From positions 1 through 64,000 of the forward strand of contig DATCYW010000058.1 of the NCBI GenBank assembly GCA_036526255.1: a stretch of 64,000 nt of DNA. Direction: 5' to 3'. How positions within the stretch are numbered: the stretch's first letter is position 1; the number at the start of each line of letters is the position of its first letter. Origin of the DNA: Malonomonas sp036526255 (GTDB lineage: Bacteria > Desulfobacterota > Desulfuromonadia > Desulfuromonadales > Geopsychrobacteraceae). The notes under the pieces were generated by a model. The model worked only from the letters and a program-made list of their open reading frames with translations, ran no database searches and was not told the origin of the DNA. The translations under genes were made by a program, and so were the position numbers. Positions 10,476 to 18,222 of the stretch are shown piece after piece.

Positions 10476-11810
10476 TCAGGCTTTGATCCGGCGGCACTCC
10501 AGGTAGAAACGCTTTTCGTCCGCTTCGCCCATCGAGAAGGTTTTACGTGGCAGGGCGCCATCGAGAATGATGGTTTTGAACAGCTCGTGCTTTGAGATCG
10601 CCGGCAGATAGAAGCCGGCCCCGTCGCTGGCACTGCCAAGCTCGGTCACGGCCTTGGTGCCATGAATATAGTCAATGCGCGCGGCCGGATTGTCCTGCAG
10701 AAACCGGTCAAGGCAAGCCTGCAGGGTCGCCACCGCCAGCGTGTATTCGGGATTCGCGATGGTGCAGACCCCGAACTGTCCGGCAAACACCACCGGAAAG
10801 GCGTGGGCGTTCTGCGCTTTGGCAGCCAGCGCCTGCGCTGCGGGCAGATCGGCACAGGCGGTAAAGGTCATCGGCGTGCCACGCTCAGCGAAGAAGCTGG
10901 TCATTTGCGCCTGCAACTGTTCTGCATCAATACCGAACAGCACCCGGTGGATCGGTTCAAATTCAAGCCCGGCATCATGGATATTCACCAACTCGACCAG
11001 CGCATAGCGGGCCGGATGGTTCATGATCGCGGTTTTGTCGGTCGCTTCGGCCCTCAGCTTTTCCCAGATCGCCTTGGCGGTGGCGAAGGAGTGGTTGCCG
11101 TCGCCCATGGCGTAGAGCATCACCGCGTCATCAACCTTGTATTTGGCGCGATAGGCAGCCGGATCGGCCAGCTTTTCCAGCGCGGCGACGACCTGATTGA
11201 TCAGCTCGGGCTGATCAATGCGGTAGCCCTTCAGGTGACCGCCATTTTCGAGCAGTTCAAAGTCGTAGACCTTTTCCAGTGTCTCTTTGAACAGCGGCTC
11301 GATGACGGTGCGCTGCGGGTCATCTATCAGCACCATGATGTGCGGCAGCTCGATTGGCGCGTTCTGCCGTACTTTGATGCGTGGCGGCAGCCGGTCGAGG
11401 ATGGTCCCTTCGGTGGCACGGATCAGGCTCTGCGCGCCCTTATTGTAATCGTACTGCTCCAGATCAAGCGCCAGAATCAGCCCCTTGCGTGACTCGACTT
11501 CGCAGGTTTTACGGTCGATCAGAATAAAGCCGGGCGGTTGCTCGACCAGGCTGCCATCGGCCAGGTACTGCTCCATGGTCCGGTTGATCGCGGCGATCCG
11601 CTGCTCGGCATCCTTATCCTCAAGGTTGACTTCCGGAAAAATCAGCTTGAGCGTCGTGACCGAACCGGCGGTCTGCTCGGCCAAGCGCTGCCAGTAACCC
11701 CGGTCGGAGGTGTATTGATCACAGGCAATCACGGCCCACTTCTGCATATCGCTTGCCGGCTTCGGCAGCAGGATCTGTGGAACCTGCACGCCAATTTTTT
11801 CAAAAACCAT
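10476..11810 (-). CDS. DUF1015 family protein
   Basis: The 444-residue protein starts at the ATG at 11808-11810, which has AAGGAAG upstream. The 58 extra in-frame residues upstream look non-coding. Features of the DUF1015 family include the N-terminal WAVIACDQYTSDRGYW, the central MGDGNHSFATAKAIW and a C-terminal LPAISKHELFKTIILDGALPRKTFSMG. The family's biochemical role is not established to my knowledge. It is the first gene of a minus-strand pair with the HAD phosphatase. Confidence 0.88.
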   Translation of the reverse strand: MVFEKIGVQVPQILLPKPASDMQKWAVIACDQYTSDRGYWQRLAEQTAGSVTTLKLIFPEVNLEDKDAEQRIAAINRTMEQYLADGSLVEQPPGFILIDRKTCEVESRKGLILALDLEQYDYNKGAQSLIRATEGTILDRLPPRIKVRQNAPIELPHIMVLIDDPQRTVIEPLFKETLEKVYDFELLENGGHLKGYRIDQPELINQVVAALEKLADPAAYRAKYKVDDAVMLYAMGDGNHSFATAKAIWEKLRAEATDKTAIMNHPARYALVELVNIHDAGLEFEPIHRVLFGIDAEQLQAQMTSFFAERGTPMTFTACADLPAAQALAAKAQNAHAFPVVFAGQFGVCTIANPEYTLAVATLQACLDRFLQDNPAARIDYIHGTKAVTELGSASDGAGFYLPAISKHELFKTIILDGALPRKTFSMGEADEKRFYLECRRIKA

Positions 11811-11971
11811 CGTCGCTTCCTTTCGCTCTCCAGCCAATACGTAACCCGTTAACCAAGAGGACATTGGTAACATGTTTCCGGATTTTTGAAAACCTGCTAA
11901 GCGGCTAAGCAAAAAGGTTTTTTCGAGTCGATTTGGTGCTGATCCATGGCCGCGATGGCGGTACTTTCCTG

Positions 11972-12001
11972 TTGACAGAATCAAAGCTGCTCGGCTAAAG
12001 T
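11972..12001 (+). promoter_or_regulatory. Promoter of the ilvB attenuation leader
   Basis: A perfect TTGACA (11972-11977) is followed after 18 bp by TAAAGT (11996-12001), which places a start about 15-20 nt before the leader peptide ATG. The -10 is weaker than the -35. Confidence 0.55.
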
Positions 12002-12024
12002 TCCAGCTCCAAGGAGTTAAAACA

Positions 12025-12084
12025 ATGTTTCAAACTTTAACCGCCATAAACCTGCCGCTGCTAGTCGTCGTCGTTCCCAACTGA
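12025..12084 (+). CDS. Branched-chain amino acid leader peptide of the ilvB attenuator
   Basis: A 19-codon reading frame has an AAGGAG site at 12011-12016, 8 nt before the ATG. It encodes four Leu, one Ile and a run of four Val (...LPLLVVVVPN). Such composition is the hallmark of ilv leader peptides, whose translation stalls when charged Leu, Val or Ile tRNA is scarce. It sits between a promoter and a strong terminator hairpin ahead of the acetolactate synthase gene. It is too short for routine gene callers. Function as an attenuator is inferred from this arrangement. Confidence 0.85.
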   Translation: MFQTLTAINLPLLVVVVPN

Positions 12085-12101
12085 CGGCTCGCGGCCACCT
12101 A

Positions 12102-12153
12102 CGATTCACAGAGAATCGAAAGGGAGCTCGGGCACTGACCCTGCGCTCCCTTT
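12102..12153 (+). promoter_or_regulatory. Attenuator secondary structures (pause / antiterminator region)
   Basis: Just after the leader stop codon there is a small CGATTC/GAATCG hairpin (12102-12118), then a 9-bp stem AAAGGGAGC (12119-12127) / GCTCCCTTT (12145-12153) with an inner GGG/CCC pairing and a short T run. These can compete with each other and with the downstream terminator, as expected for an attenuator. The actual alternative pairing is not proven here. Confidence 0.55.
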
Positions 12154-12165
12154 TCCAATCGATGT

Positions 12166-12201
12166 AAAGGCCGCGGGGCAACCCACCGCGGCCTTTGTTT
12201 T
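12166..12201 (+). terminator. ilvB attenuator terminator
   Basis: An 11-bp perfect GC-rich stem (AAAGGCCGCGG / CCGCGGCCTTT, 12166-12176 and 12186-12196) is followed by GTTTTA. It ends 22 nt before the ilvB start codon, so unless it is prevented from forming it should stop transcription before the gene. Confidence 0.8.
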
Positions 12202-12223
12202 ATCGCAATCCAGGAGGAAGTAT

Positions 12224-13894
12224 ATGAAAAGCGGAGCCCAGATTTTACTCGACTGCCTCAAACAGGAAGGGGTGGATACGATTTTCGGCTATCCCGGCGG
12301 CCGTTCGCTGCTGGTTCACGACGCGCTGATGGACGACCGCGAGATCCGCCACATTCTGGTCCGTCACGAGCAGGGGGCAGCGCACGCCGCCGATGGCTAC
12401 GCCAGAACCACCGGCAAGGTCGGCGTCTGCCTGACTACCTCGGGTCCGGGCGCGACCAATCTGGTGACCGGCATCGCCACCGCCTATATGGATTCAGTGC
12501 CGATGGTGGCGCTGACCTGCCAGGTGCCGACCGCCGAGATCGGCAACGATGCCTTTCAGGAGGCCGACATGGCCGGCATCACCCGCCCGATCACCAAGCA
12601 CAACTATGTAGTCACCGACATCAAGGATCTGGCGCGGGTTATCCACGAAGCCTTCTACATCGCCCGCACCCGCCGCCCCGGCCCGGTACTGATCGATTTG
12701 CCGAGCGACGTGCTGGGGGGGAAAACTAAGCCGGTGGCGGCGGAACCAGCCAGTCGACGCGGCTATCAGGAGAAACCGACCCTGAACCTGAAGCAGATCA
12801 AAAAAGCCGCCGAGATGATCAACCAGGCCAAGAAGCCACTGATCTACGCCGGCGGCGGCATCACCCTCTCCAACTCTTCTGACAAGCTGCGCGCGCTCGC
12901 CGAAAAGGGGCAGATACCGGTCACCCACACGCTGATGGGGCTGGGGATCATGGACCCCAAATCGCCGCTGTCGGTCGGTATGCTCGGCATGTACGGCGCC
13001 TGGTACGCCAACATGGCGGTCGGTGAATGCGATTGCCTGATCGCCATCGGCGTGCGCTTCGATGACCGGGTCACCGGCAAGGTCGCCAGCTTTGCGCCGA
13101 ACGCCAAAATCATCCACTTCGATATCGACCCGTCCAGCATCCGCAAGGTGGTGGCCGGTGGCCTGCCGATCGTCTGCGACGCCGCCGAAGCGCTGGAGCA
13201 GCTGCTGACGCTGGTAAAAAAACGCGACCATCGCGACTGGCTGGCCGAAATTGACGGCTACAGAGAAAAAGGTCCGCTGCCCCGTCCGCAGCGCGACCAC
13301 CTGGTACCACACGAGGTGATGGAGGCGATCGCCGCGGTGGCCGGTGATACCCCGGTGGTAGCTTCGGACGTTGGCTTGTCGCAGATGTGGACCGCCAACT
13401 ACCTACCGTTTGCCGGCCCGCGCCAGTACATTACCAGCGGCGGCCTGGGCACCATGGGCTTCGCCCTGCCGGCGGCAATGGGGGCGGCGCTCGGCAATCC
13501 CGACCGGCCGATCTTTGCCATCAACGGTGACGGCGCCTTTCAGATGAACTGTCAGGAGCTGGCGACCTGTGCGCAGTACAACATTCCGGTCAAATGCATC
13601 ATCTTGAATAATGGCAAGCTCGGGATGGTGCGCCAGTTCCAGAAGGTGCTGCTCGAAAGCCGCTACGCCTCTACCTGCCTCGGCCAGCATGTCGATTTCT
13701 GTATGGTCTCGCAGGGCTTTGGCGTCAAGGCGCTACGGGTCAAAGACAAGTCGGATCTGCAGGCAGTGCTGCAGCAGGCGATGGAGATTGACGGTCCGGT
13801 GGTAGTCGAGGTGCCGATCCATCCTGACACCTATTCCTTTCCGATGGTGCTGCCGGGCAGCGACGCGACCCAGATGGTGTTTGAGGCAGACTGA
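12224..13894 (+). CDS. ilvB: Acetolactate synthase large (catalytic) subunit
   Basis: This ThDP-dependent enzyme condenses two pyruvates, or pyruvate with 2-ketobutyrate, in Val/Leu/Ile synthesis. At 556 residues it has normal family length. The N-terminal GYPGG motif with the catalytic Glu in RHEQGAAHAADGYAR is present, as are LTTSGPGATN and the ThDP/Mg motif GDGAFQMN...NN (about residues 437-465). After it, the usual GMVRQWQ reads GMVRQFQ. The equivalent Trp in E. coli AHAS II favours 2-ketobutyrate, so substrate preference may differ. No ilvN regulatory-subunit gene follows. Expression is governed by the upstream leader attenuator. Confidence 0.93.
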   Translation: MKSGAQILLDCLKQEGVDTIFGYPGGRSLLVHDALMDDREIRHILVRHEQGAAHAADGYARTTGKVGVCLTTSGPGATNLVTGIATAYMDSVPMVALTCQVPTAEIGNDAFQEADMAGITRPITKHNYVVTDIKDLARVIHEAFYIARTRRPGPVLIDLPSDVLGGKTKPVAAEPASRRGYQEKPTLNLKQIKKAAEMINQAKKPLIYAGGGITLSNSSDKLRALAEKGQIPVTHTLMGLGIMDPKSPLSVGMLGMYGAWYANMAVGECDCLIAIGVRFDDRVTGKVASFAPNAKIIHFDIDPSSIRKVVAGGLPIVCDAAEALEQLLTLVKKRDHRDWLAEIDGYREKGPLPRPQRDHLVPHEVMEAIAAVAGDTPVVASDVGLSQMWTANYLPFAGPRQYITSGGLGTMGFALPAAMGAALGNPDRPIFAINGDGAFQMNCQELATCAQYNIPVKCIILNNGKLGMVRQFQKVLLESRYASTCLGQHVDFCMVSQGFGVKALRVKDKSDLQAVLQQAMEIDGPVVVEVPIHPDTYSFPMVLPGSDATQMVFEAD

Positions 13895-13906
13895 CGGAGG
13901 ACGCTT

Positions 13907-14659
13907 ATGGCGAAAGACCTGCTCAATCACCGCCTGATCAGCGAACGCTATTTCTTCCCGCGCCAAGGCACGCTGCGCGAGCCCTTCTGGGTCGACTGCG
14001 ACGATGCACGGCTGGCCTGCAGTTATCACGAGATTGATCCGGCCGCCAGAACGCTGGTGCATTTTCACGGCAACGGCGAGATTGTCGATGACTGGCGCGG
14101 TGACTTTGTCAGTTTGATCGCGCAGCTGGGTTGTAACTGCCTGCTGGCGGAGCTGCGTGGCTACGGCGGCTCGACCGGTCAACCGCAGCTGGGCAAGATG
14201 CTGCAGGATGTGGTGCCGACCATCGCAGCCCTCGGCAAACCGGCCAGCGAGCTGATCTTTTTCGGTCGCAGCGTCGGTTCGATCTTCGCCATTGAAGCGG
14301 CCAGCCGGTTTCCCGAGGCGGCCGGGCTGGTGCTGGAAAGCGGCATCGCCGACGTGCTGGAGCGATTGCTGCTGCGGGTTCATCCGCAGGAGCTGGGGGT
14401 GACAGCGCAAGAGCTGGCGGCGGTGGTCGATCAGAAGCTTAATCATCAGCAGAAACTGGCCGCCTTCAAAGGACCGCTGCTGGTGATGCACACCGAGCAT
14501 GACGGGCTGGTCGATGTCAGCCACGGACAAAGGCTTTACGACTGGGCGAGCGGCCCAAAGACCTTGAAAATATTTCCGCAGGGGGATCACAACGACATCA
14601 TGTTCGTCAATGCGCGGGAGTACTTCGGATTGCTCGAAAAGTTTATCGCTGAGCTCTAG
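13907..14659 (+). CDS. Alpha/beta hydrolase
   Basis: This 250-residue single-domain hydrolase has the nucleophile elbow GRSVGS (Ser at about residue 125), a His-Gly oxyanion region VHFHGNGEIVDDW, the acid in HTEHDGLVD and the catalytic His in FPQGDHNDI. The order matches the BEM46/YfhR-like serine hydrolases. No signal peptide is visible. It starts 12 bp after ilvB, so it is probably co-transcribed and under the same attenuator. Any link to branched-chain metabolism is unproven. A terminator follows. Confidence 0.85.
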   Translation: MAKDLLNHRLISERYFFPRQGTLREPFWVDCDDARLACSYHEIDPAARTLVHFHGNGEIVDDWRGDFVSLIAQLGCNCLLAELRGYGGSTGQPQLGKMLQDVVPTIAALGKPASELIFFGRSVGSIFAIEAASRFPEAAGLVLESGIADVLERLLLRVHPQELGVTAQELAAVVDQKLNHQQKLAAFKGPLLVMHTEHDGLVDVSHGQRLYDWASGPKTLKIFPQGDHNDIMFVNAREYFGLLEKFIAEL

Positions 14660-14677
14660 CGAAACATCGAAGCAATA

Positions 14678-14709
14678 GAAAAGGGGGAGTCAATCGGCTC
14701 CCCCTTTTT
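14678..14709. terminator. Bidirectional terminator
   Basis: A GGGGGAG/CTCCCCC stem (14683-14689, 14698-14704) has A5 before it and T5 after it. It lies between the hydrolase gene and the convergent Nudix gene. Confidence 0.85.
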
Positions 14710-14720
14710 CTATGGAGTGT

Positions 14721-15299
14721 TCAGTGGCCGGCGGCCAAAAGAGCAAAGAAACTCTGCAGCAACCGATAGGTAATCCCCCAGAGAAAATGATCGCAGTAGC
14801 CATCCAGGGTGACAATCGGATGGCTGCGGGTTTCTCCGCGGTAGGTGAAACTGGCCTGTTGATTGCGCTGCGCAGCCTGCAGTTCCGACAGCGGTACCCA
14901 GAAGGCCGCGCCGACTTCGCCGTTCAGCAGCAGCTGCGGCCGCTCACTGAGCCGGTAGACAAAGCAGGAAATCTTCACCGACAGGTAAGCGCCGGCCAGA
15001 TCGTCCAACTGACCGAGATAATCTTCCGCGCCTAACCGCAGGCCGATCTCTTCCCAGGTCTCGCGCTCGGCCGCCTGTCGCGGGCCGGCATCCTGCGGCT
15101 CAAGCCCGCCACCGGGAAAAGCCACATCCCCCGACCAGGGATCGCCGTCATACTGATTCCGCCGGATGAACAGCACCTCGATTCCGCTGTCGCCCTGATA
15201 CAACAACAGCGCGACAGCGGCGTGGCGTTCGCCGGCAACTTCAACCGACCGCGACTGATGTGCAGCAAGCACCCGACCGATCGCTTCAATATCAAGCAT
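14721..15299 (-). CDS. Nudix hydrolase (CoA pyrophosphatase-like)
   Basis: The 192-residue protein has a Nudix box, GGGLEP followed by ERETWEEIGL (about residues 62-85), coordinating the divalent metal for pyrophosphate hydrolysis. The flanking LLYQGDSGIEVLFIRRN and PWSGDVAFPGG, together with an extra C-terminal segment (GYCDHFLWGITYRLL), resemble the CoA-pyrophosphatase (NudL/YeaB) group. The exact substrate is inference. It is a single gene, convergent with the hydrolase. Confidence 0.86.
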   Translation of the reverse strand: MLDIEAIGRVLAAHQSRSVEVAGERHAAVALLLYQGDSGIEVLFIRRNQYDGDPWSGDVAFPGGGLEPQDAGPRQAAERETWEEIGLRLGAEDYLGQLDDLAGAYLSVKISCFVYRLSERPQLLLNGEVGAAFWVPLSELQAAQRNQQASFTYRGETRSHPIVTLDGYCDHFLWGITYRLLQSFFALLAAGH

Positions 15300-15390
15300 T
15301 TTACCATCCTTCTAAATAAACCAGATCAATAGCAGGACCGTCAAACGAATGCAACCCTGGGAAAAAGGCCGAAAAATAACATTAAAATGA

Positions 15391-15480
15391 TTGCGCTTCC
15401 ATTAAGCTTTACTTATTCTTTAGCTTAATACATACAAATAAACTGCGACCCGAACCAATCAGCTCAAGAATCCCCTTGAG
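15391..15480 (+). promoter_or_regulatory. Putative promoter and operator-like dyad upstream of the octaheme cytochrome
   Basis: TTGCGC (15391-15396) and TATTCT (15414-15419) are spaced by 17 bp. Downstream of the -10, at 15463-15480, is a dyad CTCAAG-N6-CTTGAG, which could be an operator in the 5' leader. The surrounding sequence is AT-rich compared with the coding regions. Confidence 0.4.
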
Positions 15481-15511
15481 TTTCGAAATATGCCCTTAAC
15501 AGGCGGAGGCT

Positions 15512-16561
15512 ATGATGAAAAGATTAGGCATTTTCGCAACCCTACTGGCCGCGTTGGCGCTGCTGGCCGTTCCTGCGCTGGCGACCGACTACGTCGGCTC
15601 GGAGAAATGTTTCAAGTGCCATGAGGGCAAGTACAATGACTGGCAGTCGACCGGCCACCCCTGGAAACTGCGCAAGGTGGAGGAGGCCCGTTCTGCCAAG
15701 CTGCCCCTGCCTCCGGGATACACCTGGGATGACATCAGCTACGTGATCGGCGGAGCAAATAAAAAATCCCGCTATATCGACAACAACGGCTACATCATCA
15801 CAACCGCCAAAGACGGCACGGAAGCCAAGACCCAGTACAACCTGGAAGACGGTTCCTGGTCGTTCTATCATAAAGGTGAGAAAAAGGCCTATAAATGCGG
15901 CCCTTGCCACATGACCAACTACAGCAAGGAAGGCAATCAGGATGGTAAGGAAGGGATGATCGGCACCTGGTCAGAGGATGGCATCGGCTGTGAGGAGTGC
16001 CACGGCGCCGGCGGCGAGCATATCAGGCAGCCGAGCAAAGCCAACATCCAGCGGACCACTTCGGCGGATCTGTGCGGCAAGTGCCATCAGCGCGGCGGCA
16101 TGGACCCAACCCCTCCGGCCGCAGGTGGCTTCATCAAGCACCATGAGCAGATCAATGAACTCAAAGCCGGCGTCCACAAGGACCTAACCTGCATCACCTG
16201 CCATGACCCGCACAAGCGCGCGATTCAGGCAAAAAACAACTGTGCTGAATGCCACGCCGAGGTTGCCGCCAGCTACGCGAAAACCACCCACGGCAAGCAG
16301 GGAACCCGCTGCATCGAGTGCCATATGCCGAAGGCCACCAAGTCGGCGATCACCTCGACAAGCTATACCGCCGATGTCCGGACGCACATTTTCCGGATCA
16401 ATACGGCGGCTGACGGCGACATGTTCAAAACCGTCGAAGATAACGGTAAAAAATCCACCTTCGCGAAAAACTTTGTCACCGTGGATTACGCCTGCCTCAG
16501 TTGTCACGGCAGCCGCGACAAAGTCTGGGCGGCTGAAAAAGCCAGAAATTTCCACAAGTAA
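15512..16561 (+). CDS. Periplasmic octaheme c-type cytochrome (cytochrome c554-like)
   Basis: The 349-residue protein has a signal peptide ending around ALAT (residue 24) and eight CXXCH heme c motifs: CFKCH, CGPCH, CEECH, CGKCH, CITCH, CAECH, CIECH and CLSCH. Its first region resembles the cytochrome c554 family (SEKCFKCHEGKYNDWQSTGH). Such proteins carry electrons or reduce substrates in the periplasm. I cannot say which substrate. Two ATGs stand at 15512 and 15515, and the GGCGGAGG site is better spaced for the second. It is monocistronic, with its own terminator. Confidence 0.93.
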   Translation: MMKRLGIFATLLAALALLAVPALATDYVGSEKCFKCHEGKYNDWQSTGHPWKLRKVEEARSAKLPLPPGYTWDDISYVIGGANKKSRYIDNNGYIITTAKDGTEAKTQYNLEDGSWSFYHKGEKKAYKCGPCHMTNYSKEGNQDGKEGMIGTWSEDGIGCEECHGAGGEHIRQPSKANIQRTTSADLCGKCHQRGGMDPTPPAAGGFIKHHEQINELKAGVHKDLTCITCHDPHKRAIQAKNNCAECHAEVAASYAKTTHGKQGTRCIECHMPKATKSAITSTSYTADVRTHIFRINTAADGDMFKTVEDNGKKSTFAKNFVTVDYACLSCHGSRDKVWAAEKARNFHK

Positions 16562-16588
16562 AGTAGAAAGATTTTAAAGGCTCGACAC

Positions 16589-16620
16589 AAAAGGCCGTCC
16601 CCTTACAGGGACGGCCTTTT
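16589..16620 (+). terminator. Rho-independent terminator of the cytochrome gene
   Basis: A 13-bp perfect stem (AAAAGGCCGTCCC / GGGACGGCCTTTT) with a 6-nt loop and flanking A/T tracts lies 28 bp past the stop codon. Confidence 0.9.
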
Positions 16621-16680
16621 GCTTTGTTCAATAATCCTGTTGTGATGACATTCAGTAACGTCATCCTGCCACAGAGCCAC

Positions 16681-16704
16681 AGGGCCTCAGGGCCTCAGGG
16701 CCTC
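16681..16704. repeat. Short tandem repeat, AGGGCCTC x 3
   Basis: Three exact copies of an 8-bp unit stand head to tail and run into the stop codon of the minus-strand elongation factor gene. This could be a replication-slippage site. Confidence 0.8.
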
Positions 16705-17266
16705 AGGCGCGCGAAACGAAACGGCGCTCCCGCGTGTCAACCTTGATTTTTTCGCCGGTTTCCAGATAACCGGGCACCTGCACCGTGATGCCGGTTTCGA
16801 GAAGCGCTTCTTTGGTCTGCGCGGTGGCGGTGGCATTGCGGATTGCCGGGGCGGTTTCGGTGACAATCAACTCAACGGTCTGGGGAACTTCCAGGCTGAC
16901 CACCTGATCATTGAAAACACCGAGGGTTACGTCGCCCCCTTCCAGCAGGTAGCCTTTGACTTCGTCGTACACCTCGCCACCGAGTTCGTACTGCTCATAG
17001 CTCTCCGTGTCCATGAAAACCCCAAGTTCATCCTGGGCGTAGAGGAACTGCCCCTTACGGCGGGTGAAATCGGCCTCGTCGATCCGGTCACCCGATTTGA
17101 AGGTTTTCTGCAGCACCTGGCTGGTCAGCAGGTTGCGGGTTTTAGTTTTTACCAGGGTGTTGCCGCCACGGGCGGTCGGGGATTGCTGGCTGACTTCGAG
17201 GACGACGCAAGGTGCGTCATCCAGCTTTATCACCAGACCACGTTTCAGGTCGCCGGCGTTAATCAT
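16703..17266 (-). CDS. efpL: Elongation factor P-like protein (EfpL/YeiP)
   Basis: The 187-residue protein has the three beta-barrel domains of EF-P. The loop that reaches the peptidyl-transferase centre reads QQSPTARGGNTLVKTK. This matches the YeiP/EfpL signature (QSPTARG) rather than canonical EF-P (PGKG), so the tip residue is Arg and not a modifiable Lys. The C-terminal segment PGYLETGEKIKVDTRERRFVSRA is conserved. EfpL helps ribosomes through proline-rich and other arrest-prone motifs. A classical efp gene is not in the window. The stop codon lies in an 8-bp tandem repeat. Confidence 0.88.
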   Translation of the reverse strand: MINAGDLKRGLVIKLDDAPCVVLEVSQQSPTARGGNTLVKTKTRNLLTSQVLQKTFKSGDRIDEADFTRRKGQFLYAQDELGVFMDTESYEQYELGGEVYDEVKGYLLEGGDVTLGVFNDQVVSLEVPQTVELIVTETAPAIRNATATAQTKEALLETGITVQVPGYLETGEKIKVDTRERRFVSRA

Positions 17267-17298
17267 CGTTGTTTCTCCTAAAAGAGGGAATAATAAGC

Positions 17299-18222
17299 TC
17301 AGCGCTTGAACAGGCTGAACCTTGCGTGAGGTTTTTCGAGCTTCAGCAGGCCCTTGATGTCAGCCATCCGCTCGAGGGTGGAATAGCGGCCGTTGGCGAT
17401 GATTTCATCAGCCCGGCTGAAATCGGCCCAGTGGTTGATGCCGACCGAAGGGCAGACGATCAGGTCGGCCTGTTGCAGTTGCAGATCGGACAGCGCGCTG
17501 CGAGTCGCGGCATCGGCACGGAAGACGATATCCAGCCCGCTGCTGGAATCCCCCTGCACCGGCATGTTGGAACCGACATCAACCGCGATCACGATGTCGG
17601 CACCCATCTCCTTGGTCGGGCCGACCGGAACAGCATCGATCCAGCCGCCATCGACCAGCTGCATGCCGTTATAATTGACCGGCGGCAGTATCCCCGGCAA
17701 CGCGCTGGTCGCAGCAATCGCCTTGCGCAACGATCCTGACTTAATCACCACTTCTTTGCCGCTGTTCAGATCGAGAGCGATGGCGGCAAACGGCAGTTTG
17801 GTCGCTTCGATATCGATATCCGGCAGCAGAAATTCGAGACTTTTATCGCGGGTGTCCTGAGAGACGAAGGAGATCATGTTCATCGCCAGGGTGAAGAAGA
17901 TCTTTTTTCGCGCCAGTTGGGAAAAACGGAAAAACAACCCTTCCCCGTCGACATTGCTTTTTCGCTCGACGACAAAATCGAGTCGTGCCTTACGGAAGAT
18001 ATCACTGCTTAAATACTCAAGCATCCGTTCACGGAGTGATTCGACCTGCGGATCGACGGCATACATGGCACCGATGATCGCCCCCATGCTGGTGCCGGTC
18101 ACCATCTGCACCGGCACTTCAGCTTCTTCCAGCGCCTGCAGCACACCGATATGCGCGAGTCCACGGGCCGCACCGCCGCCCAGGGCCAAACCGACCTTTT
18201 TCTTGCCGAACCATCTGCGCAT
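17299..18222 (-). CDS. Patatin-like phospholipase (RssA family)
   Basis: The 307-residue protein has the patatin domain with the oxyanion loop GGGAARGLAHIGV (about residues 15-27), the nucleophile GTSMGA (Ser about 45) and the catalytic Asp in VDGGWIDAVP (about 190). No signal peptide is present, so it should act in the cytoplasm or at the membrane. The ATG directly abuts the TAA stop of the upstream thioesterase gene, which implies translational coupling. Lipid substrates are not known. Confidence 0.9.
   Translation of the reverse strand: MRRWFGKKKVGLALGGGAARGLAHIGVLQALEEAEVPVQMVTGTSMGAIIGAMYAVDPQVESLRERMLEYLSSDIFRKARLDFVVERKSNVDGEGLFFRFSQLARKKIFFTLAMNMISFVSQDTRDKSLEFLLPDIDIEATKLPFAAIALDLNSGKEVVIKSGSLRKAIAATSALPGILPPVNYNGMQLVDGGWIDAVPVGPTKEMGADIVIAVDVGSNMPVQGDSSSGLDIVFRADAATRSALSDLQLQQADLIVCPSVGINHWADFSRADEIIANGRYSTLERMADIKGLLKLEKPHARFSLFKR

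Noticed and set aside
12494..13312. Long minus-strand frame antisense to ilvB
   Set aside because: The GC-rich ilvB codon pattern opens complementary frames. No ribosome site and no recognisable domain.
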